A stretch of DNA of 64,000 bases from Syntrophosphaera sp035450685 (GTDB lineage Bacteria > Cloacimonadota > Cloacimonadia > Cloacimonadales > Cloacimonadaceae). The stretch is taken from assembly GCA_035450685.1 (NCBI GenBank), contig DAOTNF010000014.1:1-64000 (forward strand), in the 5' to 3' direction. The notes under the pieces are model-generated. The model searched no databases, was not told the origin of the DNA, and worked only from the letters and a program-made list of their open reading frames with translations. The position numbers and the translations under genes are program-made. Position 1 is the first letter of the stretch. Each line of letters begins with the position of its first letter. This document shows positions 52,924 to 61,247 of the stretch, piece by piece.

Positions 52924-53434
52924 CGCTGTTTGCCATATCCTCCAGGAAGCTTTCCACGTTGTTCAGCACTATCACGCCCGGGTCAGGGATGATATCGCTC
53001 ACGTAGTAATCCACCCAGGGGATCAAAAGCTCCTGTTCTCCACATTTGATCACCAGAACATACTGGGCGTTGTTGTGAAAGTAATCCTCCACCACGCCTA
53101 TCTCTTTGTCCTGAAAGACAACGCTTAAACCGAGCACATCCGCCAGAGCGTCATCTTCTTCCTGATCATCAGGCGGGATCGCTATGATCACTTCCCGATG
53201 CAGTTTTCGCTCTTCAGCGATGCCATCCTCGGCAAACCTCACTCGCATTTTACGATCAGATACATTTCTCTCACGTATAGTTACAAAAAACACTCTATCG
53301 CTGTTAAAGATCAGGTAGACATCATTGGTAGCGGAAAAGACCTCCCGATATCTGGCTTTTATCAAAACCTGAAAAAAGCCGTCGGCGTCTTGACCGCCCA
53401 ATCTGCCTATTCCGATTAGATCGGACACATTCAT
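52913..53434 (-). CDS. rimM: 16S rRNA processing protein RimM
   Basis: A 173-residue protein with the RimM N-terminal barrel (SDLIGIGRLGG, here diverged) and the PRC-barrel domain (LADVLGLSVVFQDKEIGVVEDYFHNNAQYVLVI, ELLIPWVDYYVSDI). It binds S19 during 30S maturation. The N-terminal part is weaker than usual, but its position between khpA and trmD confirms it. The start abuts the khpA stop. Confidence 0.9.
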   Translation of the reverse strand: MNVSDLIGIGRLGGQDADGFFQVLIKARYREVFSATNDVYLIFNSDRVFFVTIRERNVSDRKMRVRFAEDGIAEERKLHREVIIAIPPDDQEEDDALADVLGLSVVFQDKEIGVVEDYFHNNAQYVLVIKCGEQELLIPWVDYYVSDIIPDPGVIVLNNVESFLEDMANSDAD

Positions 53435-53665
53435 TTATTCAATAATTTCTAATTCAGCTCTCTTTCCCGCCTTGGTGCTAACGGCATTGATGATGGTGCG
53501 GATGGCGCCGGCGGTACGCCCGCGCTTGCCGATAACCTTACCAATATCGTTTTTGGAAACACGAAGCTCATAAAGAGTAATCTTGTCACCGGTAATCTCT
53601 GTGATATTCACTTCACTGGGATCGTCCACTAACGCTTTCACCATGAATTCAATGAGCTCTTTCAT
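53435..53665 (-). CDS. khpA: KH-domain RNA-binding protein (KhpA/YlqC)
   Basis: A 76-residue single KH domain: KNDIGKVIGKRGRTAGAIRTIINAV contains the GxxG loop (GKRG). It is the usual short protein between rpsP and rimM, involved in RNA binding with KhpB in other bacteria. AAGGGG precedes the ATG. Confidence 0.94.
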   Translation of the reverse strand: MKELIEFMVKALVDDPSEVNITEITGDKITLYELRVSKNDIGKVIGKRGRTAGAIRTIINAVSTKAGKRAELEIIE

Positions 53666-53678
53666 GATTAACCCCTTG

Positions 53679-53978
53679 TTACTTTGTATCCGGATTTTCC
53701 GTTTGTGCTTTCTTTGCTATCTTTCTTTCGTGCCAAATCTGCAGAACCCCCGCTTTACGCAGCAGGGAACGAACTGTATCACTCGGCTGCGCGCCAACGC
53801 CCAGCCAATATATGGCTCTTTCTGTTTCAATATTTATCTTGGAAGGGTTGGGCTTTGGATCGTACCACCCTATGCACTCTATGTATTTGCCGTCACGCTT
53901 TTCGCGTGCATCAAGCGCCACAATGCGGTAAAAGGGCTGGTCATTCGCTCCCATCCGCCTCAGTCTCAGTTTGACCAT
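53679..53978 (-). CDS. rpsP: 30S ribosomal protein S16
   Basis: A 99-residue protein: MVKLRLRRMGANDQPFYRIVALDAR is the S16 signature, followed by IECIGWYDPKPNP and RAIYWLGVGAQPSDTVRSLLRKAG. First gene of the ribosomal operon. AAGGAG lies 6 bases upstream. A TTGACG -35-like box is at 54045-54050 (minus strand), but I see no matching -10, so the promoter is unresolved. Confidence 0.97.
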   Translation of the reverse strand: MVKLRLRRMGANDQPFYRIVALDAREKRDGKYIECIGWYDPKPNPSKINIETERAIYWLGVGAQPSDTVRSLLRKAGVLQIWHERKIAKKAQTENPDTK

Positions 53979-54087
53979 TAATACTCCTTGGTTTTCGAAT
54001 AATTATATTTTTAGTTAGACCAACGATTTTGCCTATACTGAATTCGTCAAGTGTTTTTGCTTAAAAATTTAAGCACCTACCCCAGTC

Positions 54088-54975
54088 CTAATTCAACAGT
54101 ATTTCACTCAGATTCACGGAGATCGTGCCGTCATAGTCGAAGGGCCTGGTAAATCTCATGCCATATCCACTGATGTCAACATCTCCCCCCACCTCATAGG
54201 AAATCTCGCCCTGTAAAGCGCCTTTCACCGCTCCCACAATCGATTTCCAGTTGCTCACCTTGAAAACCATCGAACCCTCGCGGGAATAGACCGTCTCGTC
54301 AAACGCCAGAGGCTCAAACAGATTGCCTTTTCCAACTTCCTTGCCCCCGATCCTGATCGCGGCGGGGAAACCTTGCAGGGTGAACTTCAATCCGTAGGGA
54401 TTCATGATGATGAAATCGATCTTGAGCGAGGTCTCAGCCAGGCCGACCTTTTCCACGTAACTGCGCTTGAGGACAAAAATATCCTGCCCCTTGGCGTCGA
54501 ATCCTGCCATCACATCCTGCAGCTTGCTCTTGAAGTCCAGTTCATAGGGCTCTTCAAACTCAAATCTCTTGTTCACTCCCATCACCCTACCCACGCCTTC
54601 GCCGCCCAGATACATGAACAGCTTTTGCTCCGAGTGGTTGAGCATGCGCACCGCAGGCCGGGTGTCCAGGCTGATCAGGAAATTGAGCGCGTTGGATTTC
54701 TTTTTGGGAATCTCCACTTTTTTGAGCAGCCTGGCAGTGCCGATCTTTTCCCTCTCCCGGTTCAGCAGGTTGATTTCCATAGAGTTCACAACCAGCTTGT
54801 AGCAGTTTGGGTTCTTTACGCTGATTGCCACTTCGAGCTCGGTTTTATCGGGATTGATCGCCAATATCTTTACATCGTGGATCTTTTCCACCACGGTTTT
54901 TTTGAACAGGAACTTACAGGATGCGGTGCCAAGCATCATCAGCGCCAGGCAGGCCAGAAAAAGGAGCTTTCTCAT
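54088..54975 (-). CDS. LEA14-like lipoprotein
   Basis: About 295 residues. A lipoprotein signal (MMLGTASC, Cys20), then two copies of a water-stress/LEA-2 (WHy) type domain: KTELEVAISVKNPNCYKLVVNSMEINLLNRERE at about residues 46-78 and SLKIDFIIMNPYGLKFTLQGF at about 190-210, both with the NP.xY... pattern. Such periplasmic or membrane-facing domains are seen in desiccation-related proteins and in lipoproteins of unknown function. ATG 54975 has AGGTG upstream. It lies 26 bases after asnB. Confidence 0.78.
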   Translation of the reverse strand: MRKLLFLACLALMMLGTASCKFLFKKTVVEKIHDVKILAINPDKTELEVAISVKNPNCYKLVVNSMEINLLNREREKIGTARLLKKVEIPKKKSNALNFLISLDTRPAVRMLNHSEQKLFMYLGGEGVGRVMGVNKRFEFEEPYELDFKSKLQDVMAGFDAKGQDIFVLKRSYVEKVGLAETSLKIDFIIMNPYGLKFTLQGFPAAIRIGGKEVGKGNLFEPLAFDETVYSREGSMVFKVSNWKSIVGAVKGALQGEISYEVGGDVDISGYGMRFTRPFDYDGTISVNLSEILLN

Positions 54976-55001
54976 ATTCACCTCAAAAACTTTGATAATT
55001 C

Positions 55002-56948
55002 TTATGTCCAGCAGCGGAACCACTGTTCCATGGCGCAGATGTTGAAGATCATCTCCGCCTGCTGGTCGTCGCCTTTCAGATAGCGGCTCCATCTCGCCTC
55101 AATGCGCGGAAGGTTCCAGATCTTCCTTTCCCGGAACCGGTATGAATAGATAATATCCTCCACCCAGGGCCTCAAGGCTCCGCGCAGCCAAACCCTGTGA
55201 AAAGGAGAGCCGAAGATAGATTTGTCTTTCCTCTCGTAGATAGCCTGGGGCACTATGCCCCGCATTGCCAGCAGGTGGACACGTTTTCCCTGCCCTTCCC
55301 ATATTTTATACTCGGATGGCAGGCTGAAGGCAAACTCCACCAGTTCATGATCCAGAAAAGGCACCCTGCTTGCGACGGAGGACGCCATCGACATCCTGTC
55401 TGCCCAGTGCAGCAAGGTGGGCAGAGAACTGGTATAGACCATGTTGTAGAGGAAGTTTGAGAGCTTCCCGCCGGGAATATCCTCGATTTCCTCCAGGGGA
55501 TCGGAGCGCAGCTTCTCCCGCTGGATAAGTTCATCCGCGAACGGCTCAAAACGAAGATGGCGGGCTTCCAACTTGTAAAGGGAGGATTCCGGCAACACCC
55601 GGGCCAGCAGGGTCTTGGCCATCACGGCCGGTTTAGCCTTCCAACCAACTTTACTGAGGATGGCCGCCACTTCAGGCCAGAATCCTTTCCTTCCAGCCAG
55701 ATCTGCCAGATGTCTGTATTGCGCGTGCCGGTAGCCCCCGGTGAGTTCGTCGCTGCCCTGCCCGTCCAAAAGAACCTTGACCCCGCTCTCCCCCGCCATC
55801 TTCATCACCGCGTATTGCGCGGCAAAACCTGCTCCGGCAGGCAGGTCATTGAACCAGGTAACTTCATCGAACCATCCCGCCGCCTCTTCCGCGGAAGGTG
55901 AAACAAAATGTGAGACCGCCCCGCTGGCCTCAGTCACTTCCCTTATCCACTGGCGTTCATCGAGCCCCGCAGGTTCAGCAAACCAGGAAGAAAAGGTTTT
56001 GATCGGCTTAGCCCCTTTTCTTGTCGCGGTGCAAACGATGGCGGATGAATCCAGGCCACCGCTCAGGCAGGCCCCCACCTCGGCATCAGAACGCAGTTGC
56101 CATCTTACTGCCCGCTCAAAAAGCTCCCGGTATCTCTGGACTGCTTCATCCAGACTCAAGCGGCTGCTTTCAAAGCTACTGGCATCCAGCCTGTGATACC
56201 TTTCCAGCCTCACCTGGCCGTCTTTGGCAATCAGATTGCTTCCCCCCGGCAGGGCGTGGATTTGCCGCCAAAACGTCTCCGAGCCATACACCTGGAACGA
56301 ATTGACCTTCATCGAACGCCAGATCATCTGCCAGTTCAGTTCTTTGTCAACTCCGCTGGCCAGGAGCTGCTTGATCTCGGAGGAGAAAAACAGTTGCCCC
56401 CCATGCTCACAATAGTAGAAAGGCTTCACTCCGAAGCGGTCACGGGAGCAGAACAGCAGCTTCCGCGCCTCATCCCACAAAGCAAAAGCCCAGACACCGT
56501 TGAACCGCTTCACGCAGTCTTGCCCCCAGGCCTCATAAGCCGCGAGGATCACCTCGGTATCGGAGTTGCTGTGGAACTGGTAACCCTGGCTGCTGAGTTC
56601 TTCGCGCAGTTCGATGTAATTATATATTTCGCCGTCACAAACTATGTGCAGGCCCCGTTCCTGGCAACTCATGGGTTGATGGCCGCCCACACTCAGGTCG
56701 AGGGTCGCCAGCCTGCGGAACCCCAAACCGAGTTGTGCCCGCAGTCCATGTTCCAGTTGCGGCAGAAGCGCGCTCAGCTCCTCTGGGGAATCCTTGGCGG
56801 CAAAATGCCGGGCGTTGTTTTCGGACACGCAGAGGTAGCCGCCGTCATCCGGGCCGCGATGCCAGATCATTTCAGTCATCTCTTCCAGAAGGCGGGTATC
56901 GATCCGCTTGCCTGCGTCCAGGCTAAATATTCCAGCTATACCGCTCAT
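55002..56948 (-). CDS. asnB: Asparagine synthetase B homologue with altered glutaminase site
   Basis: A 648-residue two-domain protein. The C-terminal synthetase domain has an intact PP-loop (CLSGGLDSSAIV) and downstream VLLDGQGSDELTGGY. The N-terminal Ntn glutaminase-like domain has the fold (HRGPDDGG, FRRLATLDLS, DGEIYNYIELR, SNSDTEVILAAYE), but the residue after the initiator Met, normally the nucleophilic Cys, is Ser2 (AGC codon), and the Asn of the usual NGEIYN motif is Asp105. Both changes are expected to impair glutamine hydrolysis and leave ammonia-dependent activity. The start 56948 gives the expected MxGIAGIF N-terminus but lacks a good ribosome site; the only in-frame alternative is TTG 56987. 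Confidence 0.88.
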   Translation of the reverse strand: MSGIAGIFSLDAGKRIDTRLLEEMTEMIWHRGPDDGGYLCVSENNARHFAAKDSPEELSALLPQLEHGLRAQLGLGFRRLATLDLSVGGHQPMSCQERGLHIVCDGEIYNYIELREELSSQGYQFHSNSDTEVILAAYEAWGQDCVKRFNGVWAFALWDEARKLLFCSRDRFGVKPFYYCEHGGQLFFSSEIKQLLASGVDKELNWQMIWRSMKVNSFQVYGSETFWRQIHALPGGSNLIAKDGQVRLERYHRLDASSFESSRLSLDEAVQRYRELFERAVRWQLRSDAEVGACLSGGLDSSAIVCTATRKGAKPIKTFSSWFAEPAGLDERQWIREVTEASGAVSHFVSPSAEEAAGWFDEVTWFNDLPAGAGFAAQYAVMKMAGESGVKVLLDGQGSDELTGGYRHAQYRHLADLAGRKGFWPEVAAILSKVGWKAKPAVMAKTLLARVLPESSLYKLEARHLRFEPFADELIQREKLRSDPLEEIEDIPGGKLSNFLYNMVYTSSLPTLLHWADRMSMASSVASRVPFLDHELVEFAFSLPSEYKIWEGQGKRVHLLAMRGIVPQAIYERKDKSIFGSPFHRVWLRGALRPWVEDIIYSYRFRERKIWNLPRIEARWSRYLKGDDQQAEMIFNICAMEQWFRCWT

Positions 56949-57025
56949 AATGGCGAAGCAGTAAATTGCGGAGATGCTTTCAGTCAAGGATTTTCCGCTT
57001 GACTCCCATGCCCGCTTTGTGCAAG

Positions 57026-57295
57026 ATGCTTTTCATTATGCGAACCGGAAAGATCATCGACATCGAATGCCGCTGCGGTTTTCTCCTCTTCCGCTATTTC
57101 AAAGCGGGAAAGGGCAGGCTGATCAAGTGCATGATTGGCAGGCTAAGTGAAGACAACGTAGGCCTGAGCGGCGCTCCGACCTTCTCCAGACCCCTCTGCC
57201 CCGCCTGCAAGAAAGAACTGGGCATCATCATGATGATCCACGGAGAGCCCGCCCTCAAGCTCAATCAGGGCACGATCAAGAGCATCCGGATCTGA
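57026..57295 (+). CDS. Small cysteine-rich protein, zinc-ribbon-like
   Basis: About 89 residues (or 85 from ATG 57038). CRCG near the N-terminus and CPACKKE near residue 60 could form a four-Cys zinc site. No family recognised. It is divergent from asnB and 94 bases upstream of the secreted cyclophilin. No clear ribosome site; the frame is supported mainly by its length, the paired Cys motifs and its position. Confidence 0.45.
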   Translation: MLFIMRTGKIIDIECRCGFLLFRYFKAGKGRLIKCMIGRLSEDNVGLSGAPTFSRPLCPACKKELGIIMMIHGEPALKLNQGTIKSIRI

Positions 57296-57389
57296 TTTCC
57301 GCCCTCCAGACAGCAGACCAAAACAAGAAAAAACTTGCCAGAAAGCTCCCCACCCGATAATCAGGCACAAATAGCTTGAGAGGTGCCTC

Positions 57390-58472
57390 ATGCCCGCAAG
57401 ATTCCGTTTGATACTTGTGTTTGTATTTATTCTGTCAGCCGCCGCGCTGCCCGCTTTGCATTTTGCCCGTTGGAGCACGTCAATGGGTTCATTCACCGCC
57501 CACATCTACGACCAGGAGACCCCCATCACCTCCTCCAACTTCATCCAACTGGCAAACAGCGGATTTTACAATAACCTCATCTTCCACCGCGTAGTTGCGG
57601 GCTTCGTGATCCAGGATGGCTGCCCGCTCGGAACCGGTTACGGCGGCCCCGGCTGGACCATCCCCCTGGAGATATATCCGGGGTTCCACCACGACCAGGC
57701 TGGCATGCTGGCGATGGCGCGCTCCTCCAATCCCAATTCCGCCGGTTCACAATACTACTTCACCCTTGCCCCCGCGCCCCATCTGGACGGGAACTACGCC
57801 ATATTCGGCAAGGTGGTTGAGGGCCTGGACGTGGTGCTCGCCATCGGCTCCGTGCCCGTTGACAACAACGACCGCCCCCTCACCCCCGTCACCATCGACA
57901 CCCTGCGCATGCTCGATCTGTCCATCGCAAGCCTCACCCCACCAGATTCAGACACGGTGCACGCCAATTCCGGCGAATCCCTGATGTTTGTTGTGGAAGC
58001 CTACTCCCAAAACCATGTGCTGAGCTACCTTTGGCTGGTGGATGGAGTGGTTCAGGAAGGCAGCCAGGATTTTCTCTTTGAATGCGCTTTCAGCGGGACT
58101 GGAGAGCACAGCGTAGAGTGCGTGGTATCCAATCCAGAGTGGAGCCACACCATCCACTGGGATGTCTATGCCGAATCCACCGGAGTGGATGAGCAGGTGC
58201 TTGCACCAGACCTGAGATTGGTTGCCTCACCCAATCCCGCCAAAAACGGGGTGACGCTCAAGCTTCAGGCAGGACAAATTACCCTGAGCCAGGTCTCTGT
58301 GTATGACATCAAGGGACGCCTGCTGCGTAGCGTGGATTTGCGTGCCAGATCAAGCCAGGAATGGTTTTGGGATGGCACCGACCAACAGCGCCGGAAAGTA
58401 GCGCCCGGCGTTTACCTCCTCAAGGCGGAAACCCGGCAGGGAACCCTGTGGCGCAAGTGCGTCCTGCGCTAA
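57390..58472 (+). CDS. Secreted cyclophilin-type PPIase with sorting tail
   Basis: A 360-residue protein. A signal peptide (RLILVFVFILSAAALPA) is followed by a cyclophilin domain (about 25-170): ETPITSSNFIQLANSGFYNNLIFHRVVAGFVIQDGCP, then AGSQYYFTLAPAPHLDGNYAIFGKVVEG. The catalytic Arg (FHRV) and other active-site motifs are present. Residues about 190-265 form an Ig/PKD-like domain, and the last about 85 are an FlgD-like C-terminal domain (LVASPNPAKNGVTLKL, VYDIKGRLLRS, GVYLLKAE) used for secretion or anchoring in related bacteria. ATG has AGAGG 6 bases upstream. It probably assists folding outside the cytoplasm. Confidence 0.88.
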   Translation: MPARFRLILVFVFILSAAALPALHFARWSTSMGSFTAHIYDQETPITSSNFIQLANSGFYNNLIFHRVVAGFVIQDGCPLGTGYGGPGWTIPLEIYPGFHHDQAGMLAMARSSNPNSAGSQYYFTLAPAPHLDGNYAIFGKVVEGLDVVLAIGSVPVDNNDRPLTPVTIDTLRMLDLSIASLTPPDSDTVHANSGESLMFVVEAYSQNHVLSYLWLVDGVVQEGSQDFLFECAFSGTGEHSVECVVSNPEWSHTIHWDVYAESTGVDEQVLAPDLRLVASPNPAKNGVTLKLQAGQITLSQVSVYDIKGRLLRSVDLRARSSQEWFWDGTDQQRRKVAPGVYLLKAETRQGTLWRKCVLR

Positions 58473-58509
58473 GGCTCCTCAGTCCGCCCTCTTAGTTTGA
58501 TCCCTGCCT

Positions 58510-58595
58510 GACAGCCAATTGATGTCCGGCCAATTCTCCGTCCAGCGATTGGTCAGCGTTCAATAAGCTATCAGTGAGCGAAGAGCGTATCAGGA
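58510..58595 (+). repeat. Dispersed repeat R2, copy C
   Basis: Shares CCAATTGATGTCCGGCCAA, CCAGCGATTGGTCAGCG and TCAGTGAGCGA-type units with the other R2 copies (29178-29256; 38731-38814 inverted). It begins 38 bases after the cyclophilin gene, and repeat R1 copy B follows 72 bases later. Confidence 0.75.
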
Positions 58596-58667
58596 CGCAG
58601 AGACGAAGCCGGTCTGATCAAGTAGGACAAGTGATGCAGAATGGTTTCCTTTCGCCTTGTTTCACCA

Positions 58668-58912
58668 TTCCACCATTCCATCTTTCCACGACCCTTTCAG
58701 ACATAGCACCTATATATTATGAGGGGGTGGTTCTCATTTGCATCACCCTCTCCAGCCTGGGTCTTCCTGGGGTCAACCTTATAATTTATAAGGTTGACCT
58801 AAGGATGATGGCTCCAAAGCCGGTAGCAGCAAAGGAGGGCGGTATGAAGGAGTTTGCGGAATGTATCGGTTAATTTATGCGGTTGTCAAGGAAACAATGC
58901 CGATTGTTTTTG
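58668..58912 (+). repeat. Dispersed repeat R1, copy B (palindromic core)
   Basis: The second full R1 unit, colinear with 15693-15934 apart from a small length difference near its left end. It carries the core palindrome at about 58776-58804 and the same AAAGGAGG plus 9-codon ATG frame ending at 58873. Unlike copy A it is not bounded by matching inverted ends, although a degenerate GACTGGATTC is at its right edge. Confidence 0.85.
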
Positions 58913-58956
58913 GACTGGATTCTTGTTCCGAGGCTAACTTGGTTGCGTGGGCACTT

Positions 58957-59005
58957 GGTTCACGCAGATAAACGCGGATAAAAGGCACAGATTGACGCGG
59001 ATTGG
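58957..59005 (+). repeat. Dispersed repeat R3, copy B
   Basis: Matches the reverse complement of 15609-15657 at 44 of 49 positions. Composed of CGCAGAT/CGCGGAT-like units; non-coding. Confidence 0.8.
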
Positions 59006-59107
59006 GGTAATGCGATGAGGTTCCGGGATTTGGTGTTTTTGCTGGACGCTTGTCCTTATCCTGTTTTAATTCGTGTTAATTTGTGTAATTTGTGGACATT
59101 TATAAAG

Positions 59108-59137
59108 GACTGGATCCCGGCTCGCAGGCCGGGATGA
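59108..59137 (+). repeat. Palindromic repeat R4, copy B
   Basis: GGACTGGATCCCGG opens and CCGGGATGAC closes a 30-base hairpin-forming unit; a longer copy is at 15963-16013. Confidence 0.55.
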
Positions 59138-59220
59138 CTTGGAATATAGTATGTTTTGGTTTGTTTCGTGGTCTCGTGATAAGTGCATCAGAATGGGTTT
59201 ATATTAGATTGGCGGCATAT

Positions 59221-59253
59221 TTAACTTGACAAGTTAAGCACTCAGACTATACT
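59221..59253 (+). promoter_or_regulatory. Promoter with palindromic operator candidate
   Basis: TTGACA (59226-59231), a 16-base spacer and TATACT (59248-59253) form a near-consensus promoter 64 bases ahead of the lipoprotein gene. A perfect 17-bp palindrome, TTAACTTGACAAGTTAA (59221-59237), is centred on the -35 box and is a likely operator. Confidence 0.7.
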
Positions 59254-59316
59254 GTATCAAATAGAAGAGTAATTCATTATCAAAGTAATGACCATTTAAA
59301 ATTAAAGGAGAGAAAA

Positions 59317-60144
59317 ATGAAAAACCTCAGATTTCTCAGCATTTTGGCTATTCTGCTGGTGGCTTCCCTCGTCTTGATATCCTGTTCCAAAGACGATAAA
59401 AAGCCAACAGCGCCCCCCACTCCCGATTTTGAAGAATATTACATTCAATCAAGCCTGTGGAACTATCAACATGTATTGTGGTTTGATCTACAATATCAGG
59501 ACGATGTCAGTGGCTTGGCAGACGTATTTGTGAGCATGAGCGCCAGAGGCGAGGATGATGCCAACTACAGCCTCATCATCGGTGCCAGGGAAATCGATTT
59601 TGGCGTAGTGACATCTTACACCAAAGGTAAGATTTACTCTTGGGGAGAGATTGGATTAAGTACCGACCAGCCTGTTTCCTACAAGATCAACAAAATCGTC
59701 AACGGCGTTCCCCAAGTCGTTTACCAAGGCTCTGTAACCGCCCTGCCCAAGAAGATCAATGTGGCAACCTGGCCGCCATTCAATGAAAATATGAACTATG
59801 CTCCCTCTTGGGACATCGATCTGGAGCCGAATTTCCACGTGATTGAAGCCTACGCTGGAAATTGGGAAAACTGTGGCACTTTTGTCAGACAGATCCCCGG
59901 AAGCGGACGGAATTACACTCTTTATAAATCATTCTGGGAACCCTTTGGAAATGTGACTAATTTCACCTTTGGCATCAACGCCATATCTTTCGAACTTCAG
60001 CATAAATACAAAGTACTGATCGTGGGTAATTCGAATACCTCGTATGATTGGAATGATGTTGAAGAAGGCAATGGTCAAGCCCCCAGGAAGCCGGGATCAC
60101 AGTTCCGCTTCATGGACAAGATCGAACAAGAGATTGTCAAATAG
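59317..60144 (+). CDS. Lipoprotein of unknown function
   Basis: A 275-residue lipoprotein (lipobox VLISC, Cys23, followed by SKDDKKPTAPP, an outer-membrane-compatible linker). The mature part is beta-rich without recognisable domain. It is a single gene with its own strong promoter and terminator. The ribosome site is AAAGGAG, and the gene is AT-richer than its neighbours, which may reflect recent acquisition or relaxed selection. No function can be assigned. Confidence 0.8.
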   Translation: MKNLRFLSILAILLVASLVLISCSKDDKKPTAPPTPDFEEYYIQSSLWNYQHVLWFDLQYQDDVSGLADVFVSMSARGEDDANYSLIIGAREIDFGVVTSYTKGKIYSWGEIGLSTDQPVSYKINKIVNGVPQVVYQGSVTALPKKINVATWPPFNENMNYAPSWDIDLEPNFHVIEAYAGNWENCGTFVRQIPGSGRNYTLYKSFWEPFGNVTNFTFGINAISFELQHKYKVLIVGNSNTSYDWNDVEEGNGQAPRKPGSQFRFMDKIEQEIVK

Positions 60145-60168
60145 CGGATAGAGAATAAGTAATAATAC

Positions 60169-60197
60169 AGGCCCGCTGCTGAAGTGGGCCTTTTTTT
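60169..60197 (+). terminator. Intrinsic terminator after lipoprotein
   Basis: GGCCCGC pairs with GTGGGCC, with a 7-base loop, followed by a run of seven T (60191-60197). Confidence 0.92.
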
Positions 60198-60236
60198 GCA
60201 TGTAACCACGGCAGCAAGAGAACAAGGATTGACTTT

Positions 60237-61238
60237 TTGGAACAACACAGCAACTCGAAGCACACCAGCGCCATAGCCATGTTTTCCGGCGGTCTGGACA
60301 GCATCCTGGCGGTAAAATGGATGCAAAACCTGGGCTTTCGGGTGTATGCGGCGCATTTCACCGCGCCCTACCTTCCACCCGAAAAAGCCATACATTATGC
60401 GCGGGAGAACGGCATAGAACTTATCGTTAGGGACATCACGGCGGAGCATCTGCAAATGATGCAAAACCCCGTCCACGGCTTTGGAAAGCACCATAATCCC
60501 TGCATCGACTGCCACGGCCTGATGTTTCGCATGGCGGGAAAGTTGATGGAAGAACTGGGGGCGGACTTTCTGATCTCGGGCGAAGTGCTCGGGCAGAGGC
60601 CGATGTCCCAGCATCGCAATGCCCTGCGAGCAGTGGAGAAACTGAGCGGTTACGGCGATCTCATCGTCAGGCCGCTTTCCCAAAAACTGCTTGAGGATAC
60701 CAAGCCGTTGCGCGAGGGATGGGTTGACAAAGCAACGCTGTTGGATATCAGCGGGCGCAGCCGGAACCGGCAAATGGCGATGGCGGCGGAGATGGGGATC
60801 ACCTATCCCGCTCCGGGAGGTGGCTGCCTGCTTACGGACAGGAGCTATACGCTTCGCTTGAGGGAACTGCTGGACAGGGGCGAGGGCAGCCCCGAAAACA
60901 TCAGGCTGCTGCGCTGGGGCAGGCATTTCCGCCTGGCAGACGGCATAAAGCTGATCGTGGGAAGAAACCAGGCAGATAATGAAGGCCTGCAGCGGGAAGC
61001 TTATCACGGCATCTATCTGAAGCTGAGGGATTGGAAAGGGCCTCTGGGGCTGCTGACCAGCGGGGAGGTTTCCGGCGACCTTCTGGCCAGGGCCGCGTCC
61101 ATTGTCCTGAGTTATAGTGGCAAGGCCACATCTCCAGCCTATGTCAAGTATGGAATTGACAACAACTGCGACCAGGAAATTTTGGTTGGGAAACTTGGAG
61201 AAGCCGAGTTGAAACAAGACATGATTGCATACGATTAG
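60237..61238 (+). CDS. PP-loop ATPase, tRNA thiolation-type, with NFACT-like tail
   Basis: A 333-residue protein. The N-terminal adenine-nucleotide alpha hydrolase has PP-loop MFSGGLDSILAVKWM, and Cys residues in NPCIDCHGLMF and GGGCLLTD, as in MnmA/ThiI-like tRNA sulfur-transfer enzymes, possibly holding an Fe-S cluster. The C-terminal about 110 residues (GIKLIVGRNQADNEGLQREAY ... GPLGLLTSG) resemble the NFACT-R RNA-binding domain. The start is a TTG at 60237 with AAGGA 7 bases upstream; no ATG precedes the PP-loop strand. It is followed closely by an MBL hydrolase and guaA. The exact tRNA position is unknown. Confidence 0.75.
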   Translation: MEQHSNSKHTSAIAMFSGGLDSILAVKWMQNLGFRVYAAHFTAPYLPPEKAIHYARENGIELIVRDITAEHLQMMQNPVHGFGKHHNPCIDCHGLMFRMAGKLMEELGADFLISGEVLGQRPMSQHRNALRAVEKLSGYGDLIVRPLSQKLLEDTKPLREGWVDKATLLDISGRSRNRQMAMAAEMGITYPAPGGGCLLTDRSYTLRLRELLDRGEGSPENIRLLRWGRHFRLADGIKLIVGRNQADNEGLQREAYHGIYLKLRDWKGPLGLLTSGEVSGDLLARAASIVLSYSGKATSPAYVKYGIDNNCDQEILVGKLGEAELKQDMIAYD

Positions 61239-61247
61239 GAGTGAGCG

